64,000 bases of DNA from GCA-003244245 sp050699635. GTDB lineage: Bacteria; Actinomycetota; Actinomycetes; Mycobacteriales; Pseudonocardiaceae. The notes under the pieces were generated by a model, which saw only the letters and a program-made list of their open reading frames with translations, was not told where the DNA came from and ran no database searches. The position numbers were made by a program, and so were the translations under genes. Position 1 is the first letter of the stretch. Every line of letters begins with the position of its first letter. Below are positions 17,900 through 25,290 of the stretch, in pieces. The stretch lies in assembly GCA_050699635.1 (NCBI GenBank), contig JBOHFK010000005.1:43392-107391 (forward strand). Direction: 5' to 3'.

Positions 17900-18565
17900 T
17901 TAGGTTTCACGGACCGTGAGGTAGTTGTGCACGATCCACACACCTGGCGCGGCGTATGCGGCTATCTCCGCCTCATCGCGCTCAGCCCACGACCGGACAC
18001 TTCCGCGTAACGTCACCTCGCCGCCCGACGCCTCGACAGTGATCCTGCTGGCGTCGACACTGCTCAATCGTCTGAAACTGTTTTCAATTCTGGCTTTGAC
18101 GTCGATCGGATTAGCGCGGGGCTTGACTGTGATGGTGTTGCTAATCCCCCGTACTCCCCCCACGTGCCGGACGAGGCGTTCGACAGCTCGACGTTGGTAG
18201 TCGTGATCGATCTCTCCGCGCAACGTAACCCACCCTTGCTCGACCTCCACTTTGACTTAGCCGCGGGGTATTGGGCTGCTCCAGTCCAAGACGTTCGCCA
18301 CGTGCCCGGCGATGTCACTGTCGGTGCGCTCATGCGTGAGGTTGACTTCGATTTCGTTCGCGACGCCCCGCATTCCCGCGACCCGCTCCGCGGCGTGCAC
18401 GGCGCTCCACTTCTCCCAGTACGATTCCACCTGGCCACTGAGCGTGACCACGGCGTCGCGGACCGCGACACCGATCTGGTTGGCCGACACACTCGGTTCC
18501 CAATCCAGCTCGGCCTAAACGTCTTGTCGCAGCTGGTCGTCTGTCTTGGTGCTCGACGTCGTCAT
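17900..18565 (-). pseudogene. BON-domain protein gene with two in-frame stop codons
   Basis: The ATG at 18565 has GGAGG 8 bases upstream. One continuous frame of 221 codons encodes three BON repeats (lipid- or surface-binding modules of stress proteins related to OsmY): ANQIGVAVRDAVVTLSGQV, then VEVEQGWVTLRGEI, then ITVEASGGEVTLRGSV. The frame is interrupted by TAG at 18517-18515 (after QLRQDV) and TAA at 18259-18257 (after IPRG), with no frameshift. Both stops fall between domains at positions normally occupied by ordinary residues. It is either a young pseudogene or a case of stop readthrough; smaller products could start at GTG 18490 or 18250. Confidence 0.8.
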
Positions 18566-18594
18566 GATTGCATCCTCCAAAAGCTCCACTTGAT

Positions 18595-18741
18595 TCAAGT
18601 TTTCAGATTGATAACTGCACCCGCCAGCCTTGCGGCTGCTGGGTTTCCCCCCGTGGGATGAATGGTGGCCCGCCCTGGAGCCGCTGGGTCGAGGCCAGCG
18701 AACCAACCGGCCCCACGCTGGTGGACGTTATTGGTGGTCAC
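18595..18741 (-). CDS. Possible 48-residue ORF between element B1 and the BON gene
   Basis: A GTG at 18741 follows AGGAG by 5 bases, and the frame runs 48 codons (MTTNNVHQRGAGW ... GAVINLKT). It lies just downstream of the family B element and just upstream of the BON gene on the same strand, so it could be the first cistron of that unit. No domain is recognised. The start signal is good but the composition is unremarkable, so it may equally be leader sequence. Confidence 0.3.
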   Translation of the reverse strand: MTTNNVHQRGAGWFAGLDPAAPGRATIHPTGGNPAAARLAGAVINLKT

Positions 18742-18811
18742 GTTTTCTCCTATCGTGTGTTGCCGCCGCCAGCGGGCCGGAGGCGCCTGTCGCGTCCGGC
18801 AGGCAGATCGT

Positions 18812-18893
18812 GGGCAGTCTTATGCATGGTGGCGCTCTGGTGATGGTCGGTCTTCCCGGTCTGCGGGCATCTCCACCTACCGGCTGGCTGCAA
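18812..18893 (-). promoter_or_regulatory. Shared non-coding element, family B copy 1
   Basis: Closely similar to 30423-30503 (both contain GGTGATGGT.GGTCTTCCC on the plus strand and CTACCGGCTGGCTG at one end). Read on the minus strand it contains CCCGC...CGGGAA like families A and C. The nearest downstream minus-strand start with a ribosome site is 71 bp away. A promoter role is inferred. Confidence 0.5.
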
Positions 18894-18939
18894 TCCCCGC
18901 GGTTGCTGGCGTCGATGGCGGCGGGATCGAAACTGTCCG

Positions 18940-19473
18940 CTAGGACTGCTGCGCGTACCTCATCGTCCACACGGCTTTGTCGCCAGGGTGATACTCGTTG
19001 CCCGCCCATGGATCTCCGCAGATGTGCAGGTGTGCATACGGAGTTCCGGCGAACATGATCATGGTTCCAGCGTCGCGCATGACCGTTGACAGTCCGCTCG
19101 CTTCGGCGTCGAACGGCCAGATCAGCATCCAGTGCGGGCCGATCGGGATGGGCGGGCTCGTCGTGTCGAACGGATCGGTGTAGCTGTGTTGGGTCGCTCC
19201 GTTGAGCATGTAGATGAGTCCTGGGGCGGTGTTGGTGGGCTTCGGTTTCCGCATCATCACGTCCATCATCCACTGCATGCCCATCGGATCGGCGCACATG
19301 TCGGCCTGCCCTATCTCCAGGCCTGGCACACACACCCACTCATTGGTACCCACGCGCAGGATGGTCATCCTGCCGCTCCGGTCAATGTCTGCAACGGTGG
19401 CGCCATCGCGGATGGTTGCGGGCCCCGAAAGAAGTGCTCGCGCCACCCTCGCCTCGACAATCGGATCGTCCAC
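18940..19473 (-). CDS. Conserved protein of unknown function
   Basis: About 177 residues if the GTG at 19473 is used; the frame is open much further upstream, so the start is uncertain. The core (VARALLSGPATIRDGATVADID, TILRVGTNEWVCVPGLE, CADPMGMQWMMDVMMR, YMLNGATQHSYTDPF, MIMFAGTPYAHLHI) matches a family of uncharacterised bacterial proteins seen as small secreted or cytosolic beta-rich proteins; I cannot assign a reaction. Conserved Trp, Cys and Asp residues and the GTPYAH motif could form a ligand site. It is divergent from transketolase, with 274 bases between the starts. Confidence 0.6.
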   Translation of the reverse strand: MDDPIVEARVARALLSGPATIRDGATVADIDRSGRMTILRVGTNEWVCVPGLEIGQADMCADPMGMQWMMDVMMRKPKPTNTAPGLIYMLNGATQHSYTDPFDTTSPPIPIGPHWMLIWPFDAEASGLSTVMRDAGTMIMFAGTPYAHLHICGDPWAGNEYHPGDKAVWTMRYAQQS

Positions 19474-19747
19474 CGCGCAAATTTTACTCGGCTCGTGGGC
19501 GCCCGCAGGTTCGCCTGCAGCTTTATCGACCGCCCGACCAGGTTTTGGTACGCAGACCCCGGTTGCTGAGAATTGGTGGCCCGCGGGGTCGACTCCGGCG
19601 GGCAGGTCGCCGGTCAACAACTGGAAGTCCTGATTGCCGGCGACGACGACGGTTGTTCTTTCCGTCCATGACCAGGACGTGAGATGGTGACGGCACAGCA
19701 CGAGTTCGTGCCGGGTCCGTCCCGGGTGACGCATGGGCGGGAGCACG

Positions 19748-21622
19748 ATGATGACCGAGGCACAGCTCGACCTCGTCCGCCGGCTGGCTGCTCAGCTTCG
19801 GGTGGACTCGATTCGTTGCAGCACCGAGGCCGGGTCGGGGCATCCCACGTCGTCGCTGTCGGCCGCCGACCTGATGGCCGTTTTGCTGGTCGGTCACCTT
19901 CATTACGACTGGGACCAGCCGCACCTTGCCGGCAACGATCACCTGATCTTCTCCAAGGGCCACGCGTCGCCGCTGCTGTATTCGATGTTCCGGGCCGTGG
20001 GTGTGGTCAGCGAGGATGAGCTGATCAAGACCTACCGTCGGCTGGGGGCCCGGCTGCAAGGCCATCCCACTCCCGTTCTGCCCTGGGTGGACGTGGCTAC
20101 CGGCTCGCTGGGCCAGGGGCTACCCGACGCGGTCGGCGTCTGCTTGGCGGGACGGTATCTGGACAAGCTTCCCTACCACGTCTGGGTTCTGTGCGGGGAC
20201 AGCGAGACCGCCGAGGGTTCGATCTGGGAGGCCTTGGACAAGGCCAGCTACTACAAACTCGGCAATCTCACCGCGATCGTCGATGTCAACCGCCTGGGCC
20301 AGCGGGGGCCCACCGAGCTGGAGTGGGACCTGGAGCGCTACGCGGCTCGGGTGGCGGCCTTCGGTGCTCGCCCGCTGGTTATCGCCGGCCACGATCCGGC
20401 GGCCATCGACCAGGCGCTGGCCGAGGCCCGCTCGAGCCCCGATCGACCCACGGTGGTGCTGGCCCGGACCATCAAGGCCAAGGGCGTGCCTGAGCTGGAG
20501 GACAAAAACGGTTGGCACGGCAAGGCCTTGCCCCCGGAGATGGCCGAGCGCGCCATCGCCGCCCTGGGCGGGCTGAGCGATCTGCGGATCACGACCGGTC
20601 GTCCGGCACCGGGGACCGCGGCCATCACCGCCGATCCAGATGGCCCGGTCAGCCTCCCCACGTGGGCGCTGGGCGAGAAGGTAGCGACCCGGGCCGCCTT
20701 CGGCGCCGCGGTGGCCGCGCTGGCCTCCCGTCCGGAGGTCGTCGTGCTGGACGGCGAGGTCGGCAACTCCACCCACGCTGAGGAATTCCACAAGGTCTGC
20801 CCGCAGCGCTACTTCGAGATGTTCATCGCGGAGCAGCAGATGGTGGCCACGGCCGTCGGGCTCGCCGTTCGGGGTTATGTGCCCTTCGCCGCGACCTTCG
20901 CGGCGTTCTTCTCCCGTGCCTACGACTTCATCCGGATGGCCGGGATCTCCGAGGTGAACATCCGCCTGGTGGGCTCGCACGCCGGGGTCGAGATCGGTGC
21001 CGACGGTCCCTCTCAGATGGCGTTGGAGGATCTGGCCGCGCTGCGGGCGGTGCACGGCTCGGTCGTCTTGTACCCCGCCGACGCCTCCTGCACCGCTGCG
21101 CTCGTCGCCCAGATGGCCGACACCGCCGGCATCGTGTACCTGCGCACCACCCGGGGCACCTACCCCGTGATCTACCCACCCGAGGAGCCATTCCCGGTCG
21201 GGGGATCCAAGGTCCACCGGGCCGGACCCGACGATCAGGTGGCCCTGATCGGGGCGGGTGTGACGCTGCACGAGTGCCTGGCCGCCGCCGACAAGCTCGC
21301 CGGCTCAGGCGTCGCGGTGCGGGTCATCGACGCCTACTCGATCAAACCCATCGACCGTGACGCGCTGGTGGCGGCCTGCCGGGTGACCGGCAGCCGGCTG
21401 GTCGTGGCCGAGGACCACTACCCCGAGGGCGGGATCGGTAGCGCCGTGCTGGAGGCCCTGGCGAACGCCTCGGTCCCACCGCTGCAGGTCGCTCACCTGG
21501 CCGTGGGGGGGCTGCCCACCTCGGGAACGCCAACGGAGCTCCTCGACGTTGCCGGCATCTCGTCTCGGCACATCGTCGATGCCGCCCACCGGCTGGTCGG
21601 GGGGCTGGTGAAGACCCTGTGA
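19748..21622 (+). CDS. tkt: Transketolase
   Basis: 624 residues from the ATG at 19748 (GGGAG 5 bases upstream); the adjacent ATG at 19751 and one at 19733 are alternatives. It transfers two-carbon ketol units between sugar phosphates in the non-oxidative pentose phosphate pathway. The ThDP motif is GDSETAEGSIWEAL near residue 155, followed by the metal-binding DVNRLGQ. The Pyr-domain catalytic glutamate lies in EMFIAEQQMVATAVG near residue 360. The length and the single-chain N+C layout fit the compact (animal/archaeal-like) group rather than the 700-residue form. Its stop overlaps the next start as GTGA, so it is coupled to an MFS exporter. Confidence 0.9.
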   Translation: MMTEAQLDLVRRLAAQLRVDSIRCSTEAGSGHPTSSLSAADLMAVLLVGHLHYDWDQPHLAGNDHLIFSKGHASPLLYSMFRAVGVVSEDELIKTYRRLGARLQGHPTPVLPWVDVATGSLGQGLPDAVGVCLAGRYLDKLPYHVWVLCGDSETAEGSIWEALDKASYYKLGNLTAIVDVNRLGQRGPTELEWDLERYAARVAAFGARPLVIAGHDPAAIDQALAEARSSPDRPTVVLARTIKAKGVPELEDKNGWHGKALPPEMAERAIAALGGLSDLRITTGRPAPGTAAITADPDGPVSLPTWALGEKVATRAAFGAAVAALASRPEVVVLDGEVGNSTHAEEFHKVCPQRYFEMFIAEQQMVATAVGLAVRGYVPFAATFAAFFSRAYDFIRMAGISEVNIRLVGSHAGVEIGADGPSQMALEDLAALRAVHGSVVLYPADASCTAALVAQMADTAGIVYLRTTRGTYPVIYPPEEPFPVGGSKVHRAGPDDQVALIGAGVTLHECLAAADKLAGSGVAVRVIDAYSIKPIDRDALVAACRVTGSRLVVAEDHYPEGGIGSAVLEALANASVPPLQVAHLAVGGLPTSGTPTELLDVAGISSRHIVDAAHRLVGGLVKTL

Positions 21623-23115
21623 CTGGGTCGGGTGCGGCACGGCTGGCGGCGCCGTTGGCGCTGTCCTCGCCAGGGGGGCGCTGGCTGGTGGTGGCCGCCG
21701 CTTTGGGTTCGGGGGTGGCGTTTTTGGATGGGTCGGTGGTCAATGTCGCGCTGCCGGCGATCGGTCGTGAGCTTGGCGGGGGGTTTTCGGTGCTGCAGTG
21801 GGTGCTCGATGGGTACCTGCTTAGCCTGAGTGCGTTGTTGCTGCTGGGTGGGGCGCTGGGTGATCGTTACGGGCGGCGGCGGGTGTTCGTGGTCGGGTTG
21901 GTGACGTTTACGGTGGCGTCGCTGGGCTGTGGCCTGGCCCCGACCGGCGGCGGCTTGATCCTGGCGCGGCTGGTACAAGGTGTCGGGGGTGCGCTGTTGA
22001 TCCCGGGCAGCCTGGCTTTGATCGATGCCTCAATCCGGCAGCAGGATCGGGGCCGGGCGATCGGCACGTGGGCGGGGTTGAGCGGGGTGGCCTCGGCGCT
22101 GGGGCCATTTGTGGGTGGATGGCTGGTCGATACGGCGTCGTGGCGGTGGGTGTTTTTCATCAACGTGCCACTGGCCGCTGTCGCCGTGGTCGTGACCGTG
22201 CGCCACGTGCCCGAAAGCCGCGACACCACCGCGACGGGGCGCCTGGACACGGCCGGCGCGGCCAGCGTGACCCTCGGCCTGAGCGGGATCATCTACGCAT
22301 TGATTGAGGTGCCGGTGCACGGCTGGACACTGCTGACCGTCGCCGCAGCAGCCATCGGGGCTCTCGCGCTGGCGGCCTTTCCGCTGATCGAACGCCGCCA
22401 GCCAGCGCCGCTCATTCCGCTGTCGTTGTTCGGCTCCGCGCAATTCACCGGAGCGAATCTGGTGACGTTTGCGGTGTATACCGCGTTGGGTGGGGCACTG
22501 TTTTTGCTGTCGCTGCAGCTACAGCAGTCCCTGGGGTACACCGCGCGGGCGGCTGGGCTGGCTTTCCTACCCTTCACCGTGATCATGTTGCTGCTGTCCA
22601 GCCGAATCGGAGCATTGGCCCAACGGGTCGGGTCTCGGTGGCTGATGACCATCGGGCCGCCGGTGGCGGGTGCTGGCCTCGCGCTGCTGATCCGTGCCGT
22701 GCCAGGGGCGAGTTATCTCACCGGGGTGCTGCCCGGCATCGCCGTGTTCGGCCTGGGCATGGCCCTGACGGTGGCGCCGCTGACCTCCGCGGTGCTCGCT
22801 TCCGTCGAGGAGGACCACGTCGGCGCCGCCTCCGGGGTCAACAACGCCGTCTCCCGCATTGCCAGCCTGCTCGCCGTGGCCGTGCTCCCGCTCGCTGCCG
22901 GGATCGACAACAGCGCTACCGGCTCCCTGGGGCCTGGCTTTGCCCGCGCGATGCTCATCTCCGCGGCGCTGTGTGGCCTTGGCGGCGTCATCGCCTTGTT
23001 CACCATCAAACAGCAAGTATCCGTGCAACTGCACACCGTGCCGGGACTCACCCAGTCATGCCAGCAGCCCTCCACCCGCATCCCGCAGCCCACCGGACCA
23101 CAGCGAGCATCCTGA
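21619..23115 (+). CDS. MFS transporter, DHA2 (EmrB/QacA) family
   Basis: 498 residues with about 14 predicted membrane helices. The GTG start overlaps the transketolase stop by four bases. Motif C-type and motif A sequences are visible: LDGSVVNVALPAIGREL in helix 1, GDRYGRRRVF in the loop between helices 2 and 3, and WRWVFFINVPLA near residue 175. Proton-driven export of a drug or metabolite is the usual role. Tight coupling to transketolase is unusual and may indicate a link between sugar-phosphate flux and export, or simply chance. The last 30 residues are not membrane-like and may be an extended tail. Confidence 0.85.
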   Translation: MTGSGAARLAAPLALSSPGGRWLVVAAALGSGVAFLDGSVVNVALPAIGRELGGGFSVLQWVLDGYLLSLSALLLLGGALGDRYGRRRVFVVGLVTFTVASLGCGLAPTGGGLILARLVQGVGGALLIPGSLALIDASIRQQDRGRAIGTWAGLSGVASALGPFVGGWLVDTASWRWVFFINVPLAAVAVVVTVRHVPESRDTTATGRLDTAGAASVTLGLSGIIYALIEVPVHGWTLLTVAAAAIGALALAAFPLIERRQPAPLIPLSLFGSAQFTGANLVTFAVYTALGGALFLLSLQLQQSLGYTARAAGLAFLPFTVIMLLLSSRIGALAQRVGSRWLMTIGPPVAGAGLALLIRAVPGASYLTGVLPGIAVFGLGMALTVAPLTSAVLASVEEDHVGAASGVNNAVSRIASLLAVAVLPLAAGIDNSATGSLGPGFARAMLISAALCGLGGVIALFTIKQQVSVQLHTVPGLTQSCQQPSTRIPQPTGPQRAS

Positions 23116-23211
23116 CACCGTGGGCGGGCCATCCTAGCCGAGGCCGAGCCTTCGCCGGGGAGAATGCCGTCACCACCGTCGAGTACCGCATCCAGAACGG
23201 AACATTTGTCC

Positions 23212-23850
23212 ATGACCACACACATCGTGGTGCTGCCGGGCGGCGGCTACTCGTCGCACACCGCCCACGAGGCCGAGCCGATCGTCGATTGGCTCGAAAC
23301 CTTGGGATACACCGCCAGCGTGTTCCGTTACCCGCTGCTGACGCGGCACCCCGGGCCGCTCAACGCACTGCGCGACGAGATCACATCCCGCCGCGGCGCC
23401 GGCGTGACCCGCGTCGGCGCGATGGGATTCTCAGCAGGCGGCCATCTGGCCGGGCACGCAGCGCTGGCGCCCGACTCCACACCAGAGCAGCGCCCCGACT
23501 TCGCCGTGCTCGGCTACCCCATCACCTCGATGGAACTGGCCACATACCGCTGCGCCCAAGACATCCTGCTGGGCGACACTGCCACCGACGAGGCCCGTTG
23601 GGTCACCAGCCTTGACCGCCTGGCCACCCCGACAGCTCCACCGATGTTCCTGTGGCACACCGCCGAAGACGCCTACGTCCAACCCGAACACTCCTACCGA
23701 CTGGCAGCAGCCCTGTCGGCGGCCGGACGCCCGCACGCCCTGCACGTCTTCGCCCACGGCCCGCACAGCCTCGGCCTGGCCCGGGGCGCGGGGCAGGCCG
23801 AACTCTGGACGTCCCTGGCCGCCGCCTGGCTGGCGGAGGTCACAAGCTGA
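23212..23850 (+). CDS. Alpha/beta hydrolase (carboxylesterase, acetyl-esterase type)
   Basis: 212 residues from the ATG at 23212. VVLPGGGYSSH near residue 6 is the HGGG-like oxyanion strand in the form seen in acetyl-xylan-esterase/BD-FAE-like proteins; the nucleophile elbow is GFSAGGHLAGH near residue 75; the acid lies in LWHTAEDAYV and the base in FAHGPHSLGLA. There is no signal peptide, so it acts in the cytoplasm. It lies 97 bases after the MFS gene and 39 bases before an MBL-fold gene on the same strand. Confidence 0.85.
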   Translation: MTTHIVVLPGGGYSSHTAHEAEPIVDWLETLGYTASVFRYPLLTRHPGPLNALRDEITSRRGAGVTRVGAMGFSAGGHLAGHAALAPDSTPEQRPDFAVLGYPITSMELATYRCAQDILLGDTATDEARWVTSLDRLATPTAPPMFLWHTAEDAYVQPEHSYRLAAALSAAGRPHALHVFAHGPHSLGLARGAGQAELWTSLAAAWLAEVTS

Positions 23851-23889
23851 CGCCGGCGCCCGAACCACACACCCGAAGGGTGAGCGACC

Positions 23890-24756
23890 ATGCCAGATTC
23901 CCTATCCATCAGCGTTTTCAACAGCGGATACCTGCCCGTCAACGGGGGTCCGGGCTGGGATCCCTCCCGGCAGGCGACCTGGCCTGCCTCCACCGCCACA
24001 CTGATCGCCGGTGACCGCGACGCCATCCTCGTCGATGCGTTGATGACCACCACGCAAGGCGAGCAACTGGCGGCCTGGGTCACTGCCGCCGGCAAAAGCC
24101 CGTCGCTGATCGTCATCACCCACGGGCACGGAGACCACTTCTTCGGCGCCGGACCGATCCTGGCCGCGTTCCCCGACTCGCGGCTCGTCGCGATGACCGC
24201 GCAGGTCGTCGACGAGGCCCGGGTGCAGACCCAACCGGCAGTCCTGGACAACTGGACCGGCTGGTTCGGCGACCAGTTCGACCGCGATCCGGCGATCCCG
24301 ACCGCCCTGAACACCGGCGAGCTGCAGATCGAGGGCCATCCGGTGAACCTGATCGTCGTCGGCGGTGCCGACGGTGCGCTCGCAACGATCGTCCATGTCC
24401 CCGACCGCGACACCATCTGCTCGGGCGACGCCGTCTACAACAACATCCACATGTGGCTGTGGAACTCGACACCGCACAGCCGCGCCACCTGGCTGGATTC
24501 CATCGCCGCGATCGCCGCGCTCACACCGGCGACGATCATCACCGGACACAAGGATCCCGACGCCCCCGACGACGACGCGCAACGGCTGCTCGACCAATCC
24601 CGCAGCTACATCGAGGATTTCGACGGCGCAGTCGCGCGGTCCAGTTCAGCACCCGAAGTGATCGACACCATGATGGCGAAATACTCGCACTACGGAAATC
24701 CGTACACCCTGTTCGTGGGTGCCTACAGCCAATTCAACCAGAACCTGGACGGATGA
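23890..24756 (+). CDS. MBL-fold metallo-hydrolase
   Basis: 288 residues. The metal-binding motif HGHGDH is at about residues 78-83; further metal ligands are SGDAVYNN and ITGHKDP. This is the glyoxalase-II/beta-lactamase superfamily, binding two zinc or iron ions. There is no signal peptide. The closest general description is a quorum-quencher or thioesterase-like MBL protein, but the substrate cannot be read from the motifs. It is probably co-transcribed with the esterase just upstream. Confidence 0.85.
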   Translation: MPDSLSISVFNSGYLPVNGGPGWDPSRQATWPASTATLIAGDRDAILVDALMTTTQGEQLAAWVTAAGKSPSLIVITHGHGDHFFGAGPILAAFPDSRLVAMTAQVVDEARVQTQPAVLDNWTGWFGDQFDRDPAIPTALNTGELQIEGHPVNLIVVGGADGALATIVHVPDRDTICSGDAVYNNIHMWLWNSTPHSRATWLDSIAAIAALTPATIITGHKDPDAPDDDAQRLLDQSRSYIEDFDGAVARSSSAPEVIDTMMAKYSHYGNPYTLFVGAYSQFNQNLDG

Positions 24757-24828
24757 TTCCGTGAAGATCTTGTGAGGTTCTGGGCTCTGGGCACAGCGAC
24801 CCACGCTCGACCATCGACCCACCCAGGC

Positions 24829-24893
24829 ATGATCACTGTTCGAGTGTCACCAGCGACATCATCTGTCGTTTCCGGCACATAAACAGCGATCAT
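24829..24893. repeat. 12-bp imperfect inverted repeat
   Basis: ATGATCACTGTT at 24829-24840 and AACAGCGATCAT at 24882-24893 pair at 11 of 12 positions across a 41-base spacer. AAACAGCGATCAT recurs at about 30537, near element B2. It may be an operator or a relic of a mobile element end; nothing decides between them. Confidence 0.4.
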
Positions 24894-24895
24894 GA

Positions 24896-25226
24896 CGCCG
24901 GCAGGTCGCGGCGGCGATCACCGACGCGCACGTTGAGGCGACCGGAGCCCCGCGCATCTTCGTGCACGTGTTCTTCAACGAGCTGCCCCGGGTGTCGCCT
25001 ACAGCGCCGGCGAAGTCGACAAAAACATCTCGGGGATAACCGGCTCGATCCGCGACGGACGCCCCCTCGAAGTCAAGCAGAAGCTGATCAAACAGATCTG
25101 CGCATCGTGGTCAGAGATCACCAGCCGGCCGGTCAAGCAGCTCGTCGCTGGCCTCACCGAGATCGACTCGGATGCCACGATGGAATACGGCCTGATCCTC
25201 CCCCCACCCCGGAGGCGAAACCGAAT
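24896..25226 (+). pseudogene. Tautomerase-family gene remnant
   Basis: Directly after an in-frame TGA, the frame reads VAAAITDAHVEATGAPRIF VHVFFNELP. After a one-base loss in the run CCCCGGG at 24986-24992 it continues GVAYSAGEVDKNISG ... EVKQKLIKQICASW ... SDATMEYGLILP. This is the body of a tautomerase-family protein, but the first 15 or so residues with the catalytic Pro are gone. It cannot make a working enzyme as it stands. It lies between the MBL gene and the end of the histidine kinase gene, with which it converges. Confidence 0.75.
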
Positions 25227-25290
25227 GGTTCGGCACCAGCGTCTCGGCCGGGCCGCATTCCCCAGGCCATCTCCAGCAGCAGACCGGCGA

